Shown here: positions 22,788 through 32,255 of the stretch, piece by piece | Numbering within the stretch: position 1 is the first letter of the stretch | Layout: each line of letters opens with the position of its first letter | Source: Shewanella oncorhynchi | GTDB lineage: Bacteria; Pseudomonadota; Gammaproteobacteria; Enterobacterales; Shewanellaceae | DNA length: 64,000 nucleotides | Direction of reading: 5' to 3' | Assembly: GCF_012584455.1 (NCBI RefSeq) | Contig: NZ_JABAEB010000018.1 | Coordinates: 1-64,000 of the forward strand | The notes under the pieces: model-generated | Seen by the model: the letters and a program-made list of their open reading frames with translations, nothing else | What the model was told of the DNA's origin: nothing | The model's database searches: none | Made by a program: the position numbers and the translations under genes

Positions 22788-23954
22788 ATGCTACAAACGG
22801 AACAGACCCTTTTCGAACAAATGCGGATCACTGAGCTGGAGATCGAGTCTCGTAAGGCACTCTTCTCTTTTACTGGGGCGGACGTAAAGGCCCTGCAATC
22901 CTTTAAGCCCATCATTGAAGAAAACATAGATAAAATCGTCGACGACTTTTACGGCTTACAAACCAGTGTGTCAGAAATTGCGCTCTTGATTGGAGACTCA
23001 GACACCCTTGCCCGCCTGCGTACCGCACAGAGAAGATATGTGCTTGATTTATTTAATGGTGTTTATGATCTTGAGTACGTAAACAATCGCCTACGGATTG
23101 GTTTAGTCCATAAACGCATTGGTGTTGAGCCCAAACTTTACCTGTCTGCGGTACACACACTCAAGGAGTTGATCTATGCCGTGATCAACGGCTCAGTACA
23201 AGATGTACGTCAAGCCGAACGTATTCGAGCCGCAATTGATAAACTCGTGCTGTTTGATGTCACACTAGTATTCGATACTTATATTCGCAGTTTAGTCTCA
23301 GAGATTGAGAACGCTAAAGATAAGGCCGAGAAATATGCCCAAAGCATGGAAAGCAAAGTCAAAGAGCGGACCCAGCAGTTAGAAGAACTCTCGCAAACCG
23401 ATCCCTTAACAGGTTTGCTCAACGTAAGGCACTTACAAGAAACCGCAACTCGCATACTCAGAGCAGCCCAAAGACGCGCCGAGCCTGTATGTGTCATCTA
23501 CTTAGATGTAGATGATTTTAAATTATTTAATGACACTCAAGGCCATAGATCAGGTGATGAAGTACTTTGTGCTGTCGCAAAAGCGATTAAAGAAACCACT
23601 CGTGCTGAAGATCAATGTTTTCGATATGGTGGAGATGAGTTCTGTATCATCATGCCTAACTGCCGTGAGGAACAAGCTCGCGAGAATTTCATCACTCGGT
23701 TTAATCAAAAAATAAAACTCAGTCTAAACAATATTTCCTTAAGCTTTGGCATTACAGATACTGGCCCCTATGAATATGAAGAAGCCAATAGCTTAATTCA
23801 TAAAGCCGATCAAAAAATGTATAGCTACAAACGGGCGTCCAAATTGCAGCAACAAACTATGGCGGCAGCAAATGATTTAGCACCAGAGAATAGTACAGCT
23901 GTCATCCATCCAATCTCTCAATCTCAAAGCGCTGCTGATAAAGCCGTTGAGTAA
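22788..23954 (+). CDS. globin-coupled sensor diguanylate cyclase
   Basis: A 388-residue soluble protein from ATG 22788 with AGAGGA upstream. The N-terminal globin-coupled sensor domain (about 15-165) has the proximal haem His108 in GLVHKRIGVEPKLY. A short coiled linker (about 170-200) leads to a GGDEF domain with intact GGDEF at 281-285 and an I-site RAED (272-275) exactly five residues before it. It should therefore make cyclic di-GMP under O2 or other gas control and be product-inhibited, by analogy with E. coli DosC (YddV). The C-terminal tail of about 35 residues is low-complexity. Confidence 0.92.
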   Translation: MLQTEQTLFEQMRITELEIESRKALFSFTGADVKALQSFKPIIEENIDKIVDDFYGLQTSVSEIALLIGDSDTLARLRTAQRRYVLDLFNGVYDLEYVNNRLRIGLVHKRIGVEPKLYLSAVHTLKELIYAVINGSVQDVRQAERIRAAIDKLVLFDVTLVFDTYIRSLVSEIENAKDKAEKYAQSMESKVKERTQQLEELSQTDPLTGLLNVRHLQETATRILRAAQRRAEPVCVIYLDVDDFKLFNDTQGHRSGDEVLCAVAKAIKETTRAEDQCFRYGGDEFCIIMPNCREEQARENFITRFNQKIKLSLNNISLSFGITDTGPYEYEEANSLIHKADQKMYSYKRASKLQQQTMAAANDLAPENSTAVIHPISQSQSAADKAVE

Positions 23955-23979
23955 TGTTAATTACTATCAGCCATAAGTT

Positions 23980-23995
23980 TGTTCCACGTGGAACA
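23980..23995. other. parS: parS centromere site 1
   Basis: Perfect palindrome TGTTCCACGTGGAACA, matching the known parS consensus (TGTTNCACGTGNAACA), the binding site of chromosomal ParB. It lies 26 bases after the cyclase stop in the intergenic stretch before tusA. parA and parB are at 53876-55552 in this window. Confidence 0.92.
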
Positions 23996-24129
23996 TTTTA
24001 TCTCTAGCTTTGGTAACGACAAAAAGCACACCAATCAAACCACATCACAAATTGAGACCACCAACTTGGTTTATCATGGGGGCTGGAGTAACATTAGCTA
24101 ATTCTGCTTAACCGTTCAGTAGAGGTAAT

Positions 24130-24375
24130 ATGAACGACGCTTTCTCAACCGCACAGCATAGGCTCGATGCAATAGGCTTACGTTGCCCAGAACCTGTAAT
24201 GATGGTGCGTAAAACGGTAAGACAAATGGCTGCAGGCGAGACACTGCTGATCATTGCCGATGACCCTGCAACGACACGCGATATTCCAAGCTTCTGTGAG
24301 TTTATGGATCACACCCTTATCGCCAGCGAAACGGCTCAGACGCCATACCAATATTTGATCAAAAAAGGACTTTAA
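24130..24375 (+). CDS. tusA: sulfur carrier protein TusA
   Basis: An 81-residue SirA/TusA-fold protein with the persulfide-carrying Cys19 in [13 protein letters not shown]. It accepts sulfur from IscS and passes it to TusBCD for tRNA s2U34 thiolation, and also to other sulfur pathways. GAGGT precedes the ATG. The downstream MOSC gene is 48 bases away on the same strand, so the two are probably co-transcribed. Confidence 0.93.
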   Translation: MNDAFSTAQHRLDAIGLRCPEPVMMVRKTVRQMAAGETLLIIADDPATTRDIPSFCEFMDHTLIASETAQTPYQYLIKKGL

Positions 24376-24423
24376 GTCGTATCGTTTTAGCGACTTAATC
24401 ATTAAAAAAGGATGTGAGGAACT

Positions 24424-24870
24424 ATGCCAAAACTGCTGGCAATTGCCTATAAAACTGTAAAGCGCGGCCCAATGAATGAGGTTCTCTGTGCCAATGTCAC
24501 CCAGTTAAATGGTGTAGAGAAAGATGTATTTGGTCGTCCAGGCAAACGCCAAGTCACTGTGCTTTCCAAACTACAATGGCAACAAGCCTGTCGTGCTATC
24601 GAGGCAGAATTGCCTTGGACGACTCGCAGAGCAAATCTGCTCGTTGATGGTCTAGTATTTAGCAGTGCAGATGTTGGTAAACATTTACAGATTGGTGAGT
24701 TACTACTTGAAATTACAGGTGAGACCGATCCTTGTAAAAAAATGGAAATTGCACATGTTGGTTTAGAAGCCGCACTCACCCCAGATTGGCGAGGAGGTGT
24801 AACATGCAGGGTATTGAATGACGCTATGATCCACTTAGGTGATGAGATAGCAATTTTCTTTCCTAGCTAA
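24424..24870 (+). CDS. MOSC-domain protein
   Basis: A 148-residue single-domain MOSC protein (Mo-cofactor sulfurase C-terminal family). The conserved Cys104 sits in ETDPCKKME, with the GRPGKRQVTVLS block before it. MOSC proteins carry persulfide sulfur or bind Mo-cofactor-related ligands; the substrate here is not known. Position directly after tusA suggests a sulfur-handling pair; this is inference. GAGGAACT precedes the ATG. Confidence 0.85.
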   Translation: MPKLLAIAYKTVKRGPMNEVLCANVTQLNGVEKDVFGRPGKRQVTVLSKLQWQQACRAIEAELPWTTRRANLLVDGLVFSSADVGKHLQIGELLLEITGETDPCKKMEIAHVGLEAALTPDWRGGVTCRVLNDAMIHLGDEIAIFFPS

Positions 24871-24911
24871 TCCAATCAGCCTATCTCAGCTAGTTCTCCA
24901 TACTCCTCTAT

Positions 24912-24940
24912 AAATAGAACCAAATAACTTGGTTCTATTT
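24912..24940 (+). terminator. probable terminator after the MOSC gene
   Basis: A 12-bp perfect stem, AAATAGAACCAA / TTGGTTCTATTT, has a 5-base loop. Only a short T-rich stretch follows, so strength is uncertain. Confidence 0.55.
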
Positions 24941-25114
24941 CTGTTGTCCCAATCCTAATATAAATATCAGCTTTCTAGCTCGAACATCAATTGAAACAGT
25001 ATTTACGTTTTCCTTCCTATCTATTTATGCGATAACTACACCAAGTATTAACAAAACTTTATCTTGTGATTAATACCGCTCATGTAGCCCATAAGAACGA
25101 TAACAGGAAGTGAC

Positions 25115-28100
25115 ATGTTGAACTCTAAACTTACCCCGCTTTATATTGCCCTCACTCTTGGGATGAATACCCTCGCAGTTAACGCCACAGAAACGAAAGA
25201 ATCGACTTGGAATGTTAACGCTCCAGCGAATGCTCCCTTAGTGCAAGTCAAAGTTGATGTTAATGAAGGCACTTGGATGAACTTAAGTGTCAGCCCAGAT
25301 GGTAAATATATCGTCTTCGACTTACTCGGTGACATCTACCAAATTCCAGTAACAGGCGGTGAAGCTAAGCCATTAGCCCAAGGCATAGCTTGGCAGATGC
25401 AGCCCGTCTATAGCCCTGATGGCAAGCACATTGCTTTTACGTCCGATGGTGATGGTGGTGATAACATTTGGATTATGGATGCTGATGGTAAAAACCCAAG
25501 AACAGTTACCCAAGAAACCTTCAGGCTGCTAAACAGTCCAGCTTGGAGCCCAGACTCCCAGTATCTGGTTGCCCGTAAGCACTTTACCGCCAGTCGTAGT
25601 TTGGGTGCGGGCGAAGTGTGGCTATACCACGTTGCGGGTGGTGAAGGCGTTAAATTGACCGAGCGTCCTAATGATGAGAAAGATTTAGGTGAACCCGCGT
25701 ATTCACCCGATGGTCGCTATATCTACTTTAGCCAAGATGACACGCCGGGTAAAACATTCCATTACTCAAAGGACTCGGTCAACGGTATCTACAAAATAAA
25801 ACGCTACGATACTCAAACTGGTGAGATTGAAGTATTAATCGAAGGCACGGGTGGTGCAATTCGGCCAACGCCGAGCCCAGACGGCACTAAGCTCGCCTAT
25901 ATTAAGCGCGATGATTTTCAGTCATCACTCTACCTACTCGACCTTAAGTCGGGAGAGACGACTAAACTGTTTGGCGAACTTGACCGTGATATGCAAGAGA
26001 CTTGGGCCATTCATGGCGTCTATCCAACAATGGCATGGACACAAGATAACAAGGATATTTTCTTCTGGGCTAAGGGAAAAATTAATCGTCTGAATGTTGC
26101 CAATAAAACACTCACAGATATCCCCTTTAGTGTAAAAACTGAGTTAGCCATACAACCCTCGGTGCGCTTTAAGCAAGATATCGATAAAGACGTTTTCGAT
26201 GTAAAAATGCTACGTATGGCGCAAGTCTCACCGGATGGTAGCAAAGTCGCCTTCGAAGCACTGGGGAAAATTTGGTTAAAATCCTTACCCGATGGCAGAA
26301 TGTCGCGCTTAACTGATCTAGACAAAAATATTGCAGAACTTTATCCCCAATGGTCGCGCGATGGTAAAAATATTGTTTTCACCACTTGGAATGACCAAGA
26401 CCAAGGCACAGTACAAGTGATTAGCGCCAAAGGTGGCAAACCTAAGCAGCTAACATCTGAACCAGGAAAGTATGTCGAACCCACCTTTTCACCCAATGGT
26501 GAACTCGTAGTGTATCGTAAAACTCAAGGCGGTAACCTCACACCAAGAACTTGGTCGCAGGAGCCCGGGCTATATAAAGTCGATATTAAAGGTAAACAAA
26601 ATAGCAAGATCAGTACCGATGGCTATCAAGCTCAATTCGGTGCCAATGCTGATCGCGTCTTTTTTATGAATAGCAGCGAAGATGAAACGCCGCAGTTATC
26701 ATCCATCAACTTAGACGGCTTCGATAAGCGGGTTCATTACAGCAGCAAACATGCAACTGAATTTAGGGTTTCACCCGATGGCGAGCAACTCGCCTTTGCT
26801 GAACGCTTTAAGGTTTGGGTAACACCTTTTGCTAAACACGGCGAGACAGTTGAGATTGGCCCCAATGCCAGCAATCTACCCGTAAGCCAATTGAGTGCCC
26901 GTGCGGGCGAAAGTATCAGTTGGAACAGTAAAAGCGACCAACTATATTGGACTCTTGGCCCCGAGTTGTACCAAGCCAAGGTTGACACTCAATATCGCGA
27001 CAAAGATGAAAAGGCACAACCAAGCATTATCGATTTAGGCTTTACCGAAAAGGCCGATGTTCCACGTGGAACAATCGCCTTCGTCGGTGGCAAAGTGATT
27101 ACGATGGAAAATGACCAGGTGATTGATAATGGTGTGGTCATAGTCAAAGACAATCATATTGTCGCCGTAGGCGATGCCAATGTTGCGATTCCTAAGGATG
27201 CGCAGATCATCGACATCAAAGGCAAATCCATTATGCCAGGACTATTCGATGCCCATGCCCATGGACCGCAAGCAGATGATGAAATTGTGCCACAACAGAA
27301 CTGGGCGCTGTATTCAGGCTTATCCTTGGGTGTCACCACGATTCACGATCCCTCGAATGACACCACAGAAATCTTTGCCGCATCTGAGCAACAAAAAGCA
27401 GGTAATATTGTTGGCCCACGAATATTCTCCACCGGCACCATACTTTATGGTGCCAATGCGCCTGGCTACACATCGCACATAGACTCACTAGATGATGCCA
27501 AATTCCATCTTGAACGCCTGAAAAAAGTTGGAGCCTTTAGCGTAAAAAGCTATAACCAACCGCGCCGCAATCAGAGACAGCAAGTCATAGCCGCAGCACG
27601 TGAACTCGAAATGATGGTCGTGCCTGAAGGTGGCAGCTTGCTGCAACATAATTTAAGCATGGTCGCCGATGGACATACTACGATTGAGCACTCACTCCCC
27701 GTTGGTTCAATCTATAACGATATCAAACAGTTTTGGAGCCAGACTCAAGTTGGTTACACGCCAACCTTAGTGGTTGCCTATGGTGGTATTTCTGGTGAAA
27801 ACTACTGGTATGATAAAACCGATGTGTGGGCACATCCACGCCTATCCATGTATGTGCCAGCCGATATTTTACAAGCAAGATCAATGCGACGCCCCCATGC
27901 ACCAGAGAGCCACTACAATCATTTCAATGTTGCTAAGGTTGCTAACGAGCTCAATAAGTTAGGGGTTCACCCAAATATTGGCGCCCACGGTCAACGTGAA
28001 GGTTTAGCGGCACATTGGGAAATGTGGATGTTTGCCCAAGGCGGCATGAGCAATATGGAAGTGTTGAAAACGGCCACCATTAATCCAGCGACGACCTTTA

Positions 28101-28303
28101 GCATGGAGCAGCAACTCGGTTCTATCAAAGAAGGTAAGCTCGCAGACTTGATCGTTATTGATGGTGATCCATTAGCCGACATTCGCGTCACCGACAGAGT
28201 CACTCATACTATGGTCAATGGTAAGTTATTTGATGCAGAGACTATGAAGGAACTTAATGGGGATAAAGAACAGCGTAAGCCGTTTTTCTTTGAGAAACTC
28301 TAA
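25115..28303 (+). CDS. exported TolB-type beta-propeller / amidohydrolase fusion
   Basis: A 1062-residue protein. The signal peptide (about 1-24, ending VNA) is followed by two blocks of WD40/TolB-like PD40 repeats (SPDGKYIVF, SPDGKHIAFTSD, SPDGRYIYFS, SPDGTKLAYI and others, about 40-600). An amidohydrolase domain covers about 655-1050, with metal-binding His714 and His716 in FDAHAHGP, TTIHDPSN, TTIEHS and the closing GSIKEGKLADLIVID. Probably periplasmic. The substrate is unknown; imidazolonepropionase- or prolidase-like activity is possible. A parS palindrome is embedded in codons about 648-653, at the propeller-amidohydrolase junction. Confidence 0.88.
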   Translation: MLNSKLTPLYIALTLGMNTLAVNATETKESTWNVNAPANAPLVQVKVDVNEGTWMNLSVSPDGKYIVFDLLGDIYQIPVTGGEAKPLAQGIAWQMQPVYSPDGKHIAFTSDGDGGDNIWIMDADGKNPRTVTQETFRLLNSPAWSPDSQYLVARKHFTASRSLGAGEVWLYHVAGGEGVKLTERPNDEKDLGEPAYSPDGRYIYFSQDDTPGKTFHYSKDSVNGIYKIKRYDTQTGEIEVLIEGTGGAIRPTPSPDGTKLAYIKRDDFQSSLYLLDLKSGETTKLFGELDRDMQETWAIHGVYPTMAWTQDNKDIFFWAKGKINRLNVANKTLTDIPFSVKTELAIQPSVRFKQDIDKDVFDVKMLRMAQVSPDGSKVAFEALGKIWLKSLPDGRMSRLTDLDKNIAELYPQWSRDGKNIVFTTWNDQDQGTVQVISAKGGKPKQLTSEPGKYVEPTFSPNGELVVYRKTQGGNLTPRTWSQEPGLYKVDIKGKQNSKISTDGYQAQFGANADRVFFMNSSEDETPQLSSINLDGFDKRVHYSSKHATEFRVSPDGEQLAFAERFKVWVTPFAKHGETVEIGPNASNLPVSQLSARAGESISWNSKSDQLYWTLGPELYQAKVDTQYRDKDEKAQPSIIDLGFTEKADVPRGTIAFVGGKVITMENDQVIDNGVVIVKDNHIVAVGDANVAIPKDAQIIDIKGKSIMPGLFDAHAHGPQADDEIVPQQNWALYSGLSLGVTTIHDPSNDTTEIFAASEQQKAGNIVGPRIFSTGTILYGANAPGYTSHIDSLDDAKFHLERLKKVGAFSVKSYNQPRRNQRQQVIAAARELEMMVVPEGGSLLQHNLSMVADGHTTIEHSLPVGSIYNDIKQFWSQTQVGYTPTLVVAYGGISGENYWYDKTDVWAHPRLSMYVPADILQARSMRRPHAPESHYNHFNVAKVANELNKLGVHPNIGAHGQREGLAAHWEMWMFAQGGMSNMEVLKTATINPATTFSMEQQLGSIKEGKLADLIVIDGDPLADIRVTDRVTHTMVNGKLFDAETMKELNGDKEQRKPFFFEKL
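27058..27073. other. parS: parS centromere site 2, inside a coding region
   Basis: Perfect TGTTCCACGTGGAACA within the amidohydrolase-fusion gene, encoding the peptide VPRGT at the domain junction. Identical to the sites at 23980 and 28390. Confidence 0.9.
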
Positions 28304-28381
28304 GGGCAACTTTCAAGTCTAGGAGAATAGCTTTCCTGTTGAGACCGTTTAAGTTTAACAAGATGAGTTCCAGCGAAGCTC

Positions 28382-28413
28382 AAAAAGCATGTTCCACGTG
28401 GAACATGCTTTTT
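28382..28413. other. parS: parS centromere site 3, embedded in a terminator-like 32-bp palindrome
   Basis: TGTTCCACGTGGAACA (28390-28405) is the centre of the perfect palindrome 28382-28413, extended on each side by AAAAAGCA / TGCTTTTT and followed by more T. On RNA it forms a 16-bp hairpin with a U tract, so it can end transcription from the amidohydrolase gene and, on the other strand, from tag, while serving as a ParB site. Confidence 0.88.
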
Positions 28414-28473
28414 TGTATTTGGATACTCTACAAGAGTTTTCTTTAATATCAGTCAGCCCAACGATTAATGATT

Positions 28474-29064
28474 CTAGTGGCTATGCTCAGCACAGGAATC
28501 GACACAGGCCTGATAAGCAATACACTCGACAAGGTGATCGTTCACCATACCCACCGCCTGCATAAAGGCATAACAAATGGTTGGACCGACAAAATTGAAT
28601 CCGAGTTTCTTCAACGCCTTTGACATGGCTTCAGATTCTGGTGTTTGTGCCGGAACCTGCGACATTGCCCTAATCTGATTAACTATGGGTTTACCGCCCA
28701 CAAAGCTCCACAAAAATGCAGAGAAATCCTTCCCATCGGCTGTATAGGCTAAATAACCTTTAGCATTCTTGATGATAGAGTTCACCTTCAAGCGATTGCG
28801 CACTATACCGGGATTCAACATGAGCTCCTCTACCTTCGCCTCATCGAAAGTCGCAATAATCTCAGGTTCAAAATTAGCAAAGGCCTGTTCATAGTTTTGT
28901 TGCTTCTTCAGGATAGTTATCCAAGATAATCCGGCCTGTTGACCATCTAAACACAACTTAGCAAACAGCTCCTTTGGATCATAAACAGGTCGCCCCCACA
29001 CTTTGTCGTGATACTCACGATACAAGGGATCATCACTGACCCAGCCACAGCGGATCTCTTCCAT
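28474..29064 (-). CDS. tag: DNA-3-methyladenine glycosylase I
   Basis: A 196-residue base-excision enzyme that removes 3-methyladenine. It starts at ATG 29064 with AAGG upstream; the long extension to 29271 overlaps glyQ and is rejected. The Tag zinc ligands are in place: Cys6 (RCGWV), His19 (YHDKVWG), and His177 and Cys181 (NDHLVEC). The helix-hairpin-helix region is in QQAGLSWITILKK. It is divergent from glyQ. Confidence 0.95.
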   Translation of the reverse strand: MEEIRCGWVSDDPLYREYHDKVWGRPVYDPKELFAKLCLDGQQAGLSWITILKKQQNYEQAFANFEPEIIATFDEAKVEELMLNPGIVRNRLKVNSIIKNAKGYLAYTADGKDFSAFLWSFVGGKPIVNQIRAMSQVPAQTPESEAMSKALKKLGFNFVGPTICYAFMQAVGMVNDHLVECIAYQACVDSCAEHSH

Positions 29065-29181
29065 GGTATATAACCTTATTGTTTTAATTAAGAAGGTAAA
29101 AAATAACCTACATAAGCAGATATCTACAAGGTATAATCGAACCCATTTTCTATTCAGGCTGACGGCAGTAGACAAGTAGAC

Positions 29182-30087
29182 ATGACGACAAAACACGACG
29201 TAAAAACATTTCAGGGTTTCATTCTCACCCTGCAGGAATATTGGGCACAGCAAGGCTGTGCAATTGTTCAACCTCTAGATATGGAAGTCGGCGCGGGTAC
29301 ATTCCACCCACAAACTTTCCTACGTTCTTTAGGGCCAGAACCTATGAGCAGTGCCTATGTGCAGCCATCGCGCCGCCCTACGGATGGTCGTTACGGTGAA
29401 AACCCTAACCGTCTGCAGCACTACTACCAATTCCAAGTCGTGTTGAAGCCTTCACCTGACAATATTCAAGAGCTGTATTTAGGCTCACTGCAAGCACTGG
29501 GTATTGATACTCAAATCCACGATATCCGCTTTGTGGAAGATAACTGGGAATCACCAACACTAGGTGCTTGGGGCTTAGGCTGGGAAGTTTGGCTTAATGG
29601 TATGGAAGTGACTCAGTTTACTTACTTCCAACAGGTCGGCGGCATCGAATGCAGCCCTGTCACAGGTGAAATCACCTATGGCCTAGAGCGTCTGGCCATG
29701 TATATCCAAGGCGTAGATAGTGTTTATGATCTCGTATGGACCGATGGTCCACTAGGCCTAATCACCTATGGCGATGTGTTCCATCAAAACGAAGTCGAGC
29801 AATCGACCTATAACTTCGAACACGCCGATGTGGATTTTATGTTCACCCTGTTCGATCAGTGCGAAAAAATGTGTCAGCATTTATTGTCGCTAGAAAAACC
29901 CTTACCTCTGCCCGCTTACGAGCAAGTGATGAAAGCCTCACACGCCTTCAACCTGCTCGATGCCCGCCATGCCATTTCAGTTACCGAGCGCCAACGCTAC
30001 ATCTTACGTGTTCGTACTATGGCGAAAGCGGTCGCTGAATCTTATTATCAGGCACGCGAAGCGCTTGGCTTCCCAATGTGTAAGTAG
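29182..30087 (+). CDS. glyQ: glycyl-tRNA synthetase alpha subunit
   Basis: A 301-residue class II synthetase subunit of the bacterial alpha2beta2 GlyRS, which binds glycine and ATP. Motif-rich blocks include [20 protein letters not shown] and [17 protein letters not shown]. The start is ATG 29182. glyS follows after 10 bases. Confidence 0.98.
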   Translation: MTTKHDVKTFQGFILTLQEYWAQQGCAIVQPLDMEVGAGTFHPQTFLRSLGPEPMSSAYVQPSRRPTDGRYGENPNRLQHYYQFQVVLKPSPDNIQELYLGSLQALGIDTQIHDIRFVEDNWESPTLGAWGLGWEVWLNGMEVTQFTYFQQVGGIECSPVTGEITYGLERLAMYIQGVDSVYDLVWTDGPLGLITYGDVFHQNEVEQSTYNFEHADVDFMFTLFDQCEKMCQHLLSLEKPLPLPAYEQVMKASHAFNLLDARHAISVTERQRYILRVRTMAKAVAESYYQAREALGFPMCK

Positions 30088-30097
30088 AGGTAAAAAC

Positions 30098-32167
30098 ATG
30101 AATTTTGAAAACTTACTCATAGAGTTAGGCACGGAAGAATTACCACCTAAGTCACTGCGTAAACTGGCTGAATCCTTTTTAGCTAACTTTACTGAAGAAC
30201 TCACCAAAGCCGATTTAGCGTTCAGCTCAGCCGTTTGGTACGCAGCGCCACGTCGTCTGGCAATTAACGTCACTGAACTTGCCCTTGCACAAGCTGACAA
30301 AGTCGTTGAAAAACGCGGCCCAGCAGTGAGTTCAGCATTCGATGCTGAAGGCAAACCGACTAAAGCCGCCGAAGGTTGGGCACGTGGTAATGGCATTACC
30401 GTTGAGCAAGCCGAACGTTTAGTTACAGATAAAGGCGAATGGTTAGTCCATAACGCCAAAGTTGAGGGCGTCGAAACCAAAAGTTTGATCGCTGCTATGG
30501 CGCAACGTGCCCTCGATAAATTGCCCATTCCTAAGCCAATGCGTTGGGGCAATAATAAAACCCAATTTATTCGCCCCGTTCATACAGCCACTATCTTGTT
30601 AGGCAGTGAGTTGATTGAAGGTGAATTACTGGGTATTAAATCGGCACGCACTATTCGCGGTCACCGCTTTATGGGACTCAAGCAGTTTGAATTAGCCCAT
30701 GCTGATCACTACCTTGCCGACCTAAAAGAAAAAGGCAAAGTCATCGCCGATTACGAAAGCCGTAAAGCGTTAATCAAAGCCGATGCCGAAAAAGCCGCCG
30801 CTAAGATTGGTGGCACAGCGGATATCGAAGATAGCCTGCTTGAAGAGGTCACCTCTTTGGTTGAATGGCCTGTGGTATTGACCGCTAGCTTCGAAGAAAA
30901 ATTCTTAAGTGTACCGTCTGAAGCTTTGGTCTATACCATGAAAGGCGACCAAAAATACTTCCCAGTCTTTGATGATGCAGGCAAGTTACTGCCAAACTTT
31001 ATCTTTGTGGCCAATATCGAATCTAAAGATCCCGCGCAAATTATCTCAGGTAACGAGAAAGTCGTTCGCCCACGTCTTGCCGACGCCGAGTTCTTTTTTA
31101 ATACCGATAAAAAACACACGCTGGAATCGCGTTTACCTAGTCTTGAAACCGTCCTGTTCCAACAGCAGCTCGGTACCTTAAAAGACAAAGTGAATCGTAT
31201 TTCTGCCCTAGCCGCCTTTATTGCCGGACAAACTGGCGCGAATGCGGTTGATGCAGCACGTGCAGGTTTGTTATCTAAAACCGATTTGATGACCAATATG
31301 GTGATGGAGTTTACCGACACTCAAGGCACTATGGGCATGCACTACGCCCGCCTCGATGGTGAAACCGAAGCCGTTGCGGTTGCAATGGAAGAGCAATACA
31401 AACCTAAGTTCTCTGGCGATACAGTGCCTAGTGCTGGCGTATCTTGTGCAGTCGCATTAGCAGATAAGCTCGATACCTTAGTCGGTATCTTTGGTATTGG
31501 CCAAGCACCAAAAGGCGCAGCCGATCCCTTTGCCCTACGCCGCGCAGCCATTGGCGTGCTGCGTATTATCGTTGAGAACAAACTGCCACTGGATTTAGTA
31601 ACGCTGATAGCTAAAGCTCAGGAACTCCATGGTACTAACTTAAGCAACGCAAACGCTGCAGAGGAAGTACTTGAATTCTTAATGGCTCGTTTCCGCGCTT
31701 GGTATCAAGATAAAGGCATTGGTGTTGATGTGATCTTAGCCGTGCTAGCACGTCGCCCAACACGCCCTGCTGATTTTGATAGCCGTATCAATGCGGTATC
31801 ACACTTTAGAAACCTAGAAGCTTCTGGCGCACTTGCAGCAGCGAACAAACGTGTATCCAACATTCTGGCTAAGGTTGAAGGCGCTTTACCAACTACTATC
31901 GATGCGAGTTTGTTAACCGAAGCCGCAGAGCAAGCATTAGCGGCCAAGTTGAATGAGCTGCAACCACAGTTGGCACCTTTATTTGCCAATGCCGATTACC
32001 AACAAGCCTTAACTTTGTTAGCTGGCCTGCGTGAAAGCGTGGATCAGTTCTTCGAAGATGTGATGGTTATGGCGGATGATGAAGCATTGAAAAACAATCG
32101 CTTAGCATTGTTGAATAATCTACGCGAGCAGTTCCTGCACGTAGCGGATATCTCATTACTGCAATAA
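30098..32167 (+). CDS. glyS: glycyl-tRNA synthetase beta subunit
   Basis: A 689-residue beta subunit, the same length as E. coli GlyS, starting at ATG 30098 ([17 protein letters not shown]) with GAGG upstream. A longer reading overlapping glyQ is rejected. It carries the tRNA-binding and HD-like domains needed for charging. It ends 15 bases before a strong terminator. Confidence 0.98.
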   Translation: MNFENLLIELGTEELPPKSLRKLAESFLANFTEELTKADLAFSSAVWYAAPRRLAINVTELALAQADKVVEKRGPAVSSAFDAEGKPTKAAEGWARGNGITVEQAERLVTDKGEWLVHNAKVEGVETKSLIAAMAQRALDKLPIPKPMRWGNNKTQFIRPVHTATILLGSELIEGELLGIKSARTIRGHRFMGLKQFELAHADHYLADLKEKGKVIADYESRKALIKADAEKAAAKIGGTADIEDSLLEEVTSLVEWPVVLTASFEEKFLSVPSEALVYTMKGDQKYFPVFDDAGKLLPNFIFVANIESKDPAQIISGNEKVVRPRLADAEFFFNTDKKHTLESRLPSLETVLFQQQLGTLKDKVNRISALAAFIAGQTGANAVDAARAGLLSKTDLMTNMVMEFTDTQGTMGMHYARLDGETEAVAVAMEEQYKPKFSGDTVPSAGVSCAVALADKLDTLVGIFGIGQAPKGAADPFALRRAAIGVLRIIVENKLPLDLVTLIAKAQELHGTNLSNANAAEEVLEFLMARFRAWYQDKGIGVDVILAVLARRPTRPADFDSRINAVSHFRNLEASGALAAANKRVSNILAKVEGALPTTIDASLLTEAAEQALAAKLNELQPQLAPLFANADYQQALTLLAGLRESVDQFFEDVMVMADDEALKNNRLALLNNLREQFLHVADISLLQ

Positions 32168-32181
32168 TGTGCCGCTAAGCA

Positions 32182-32219
32182 CCAATAAAAAACGCGCTTT
32201 TAAGCGCGTTTTTTATTGG
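32182..32219. terminator. bidirectional terminator between glyS and the HDOD gene
   Basis: An 18-bp perfect stem, from CCAATAAAAAACGCGCTT to its complement, has a TT loop and contains A6/T6 runs on both sides of the GC core. Confidence 0.9.
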
Positions 32220-32255
32220 CCTGATTTCTTATACCAAACGTATTAAATTACCCAA

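Noticed and set aside
28474-29271. Long reading of tag with a 69-residue extension
   Set aside because: The extension overlaps glyQ, has no ribosome site and is unlike Tag; ATG 29064 restores the conserved N-terminus.
30004-30552. Antisense ORF over glyS, and similar long antisense ORFs over rsmB, recF, fadA and atpH
   Set aside because: They lie opposite strongly conserved genes in shadow frames and show no family resemblance or ribosome site.
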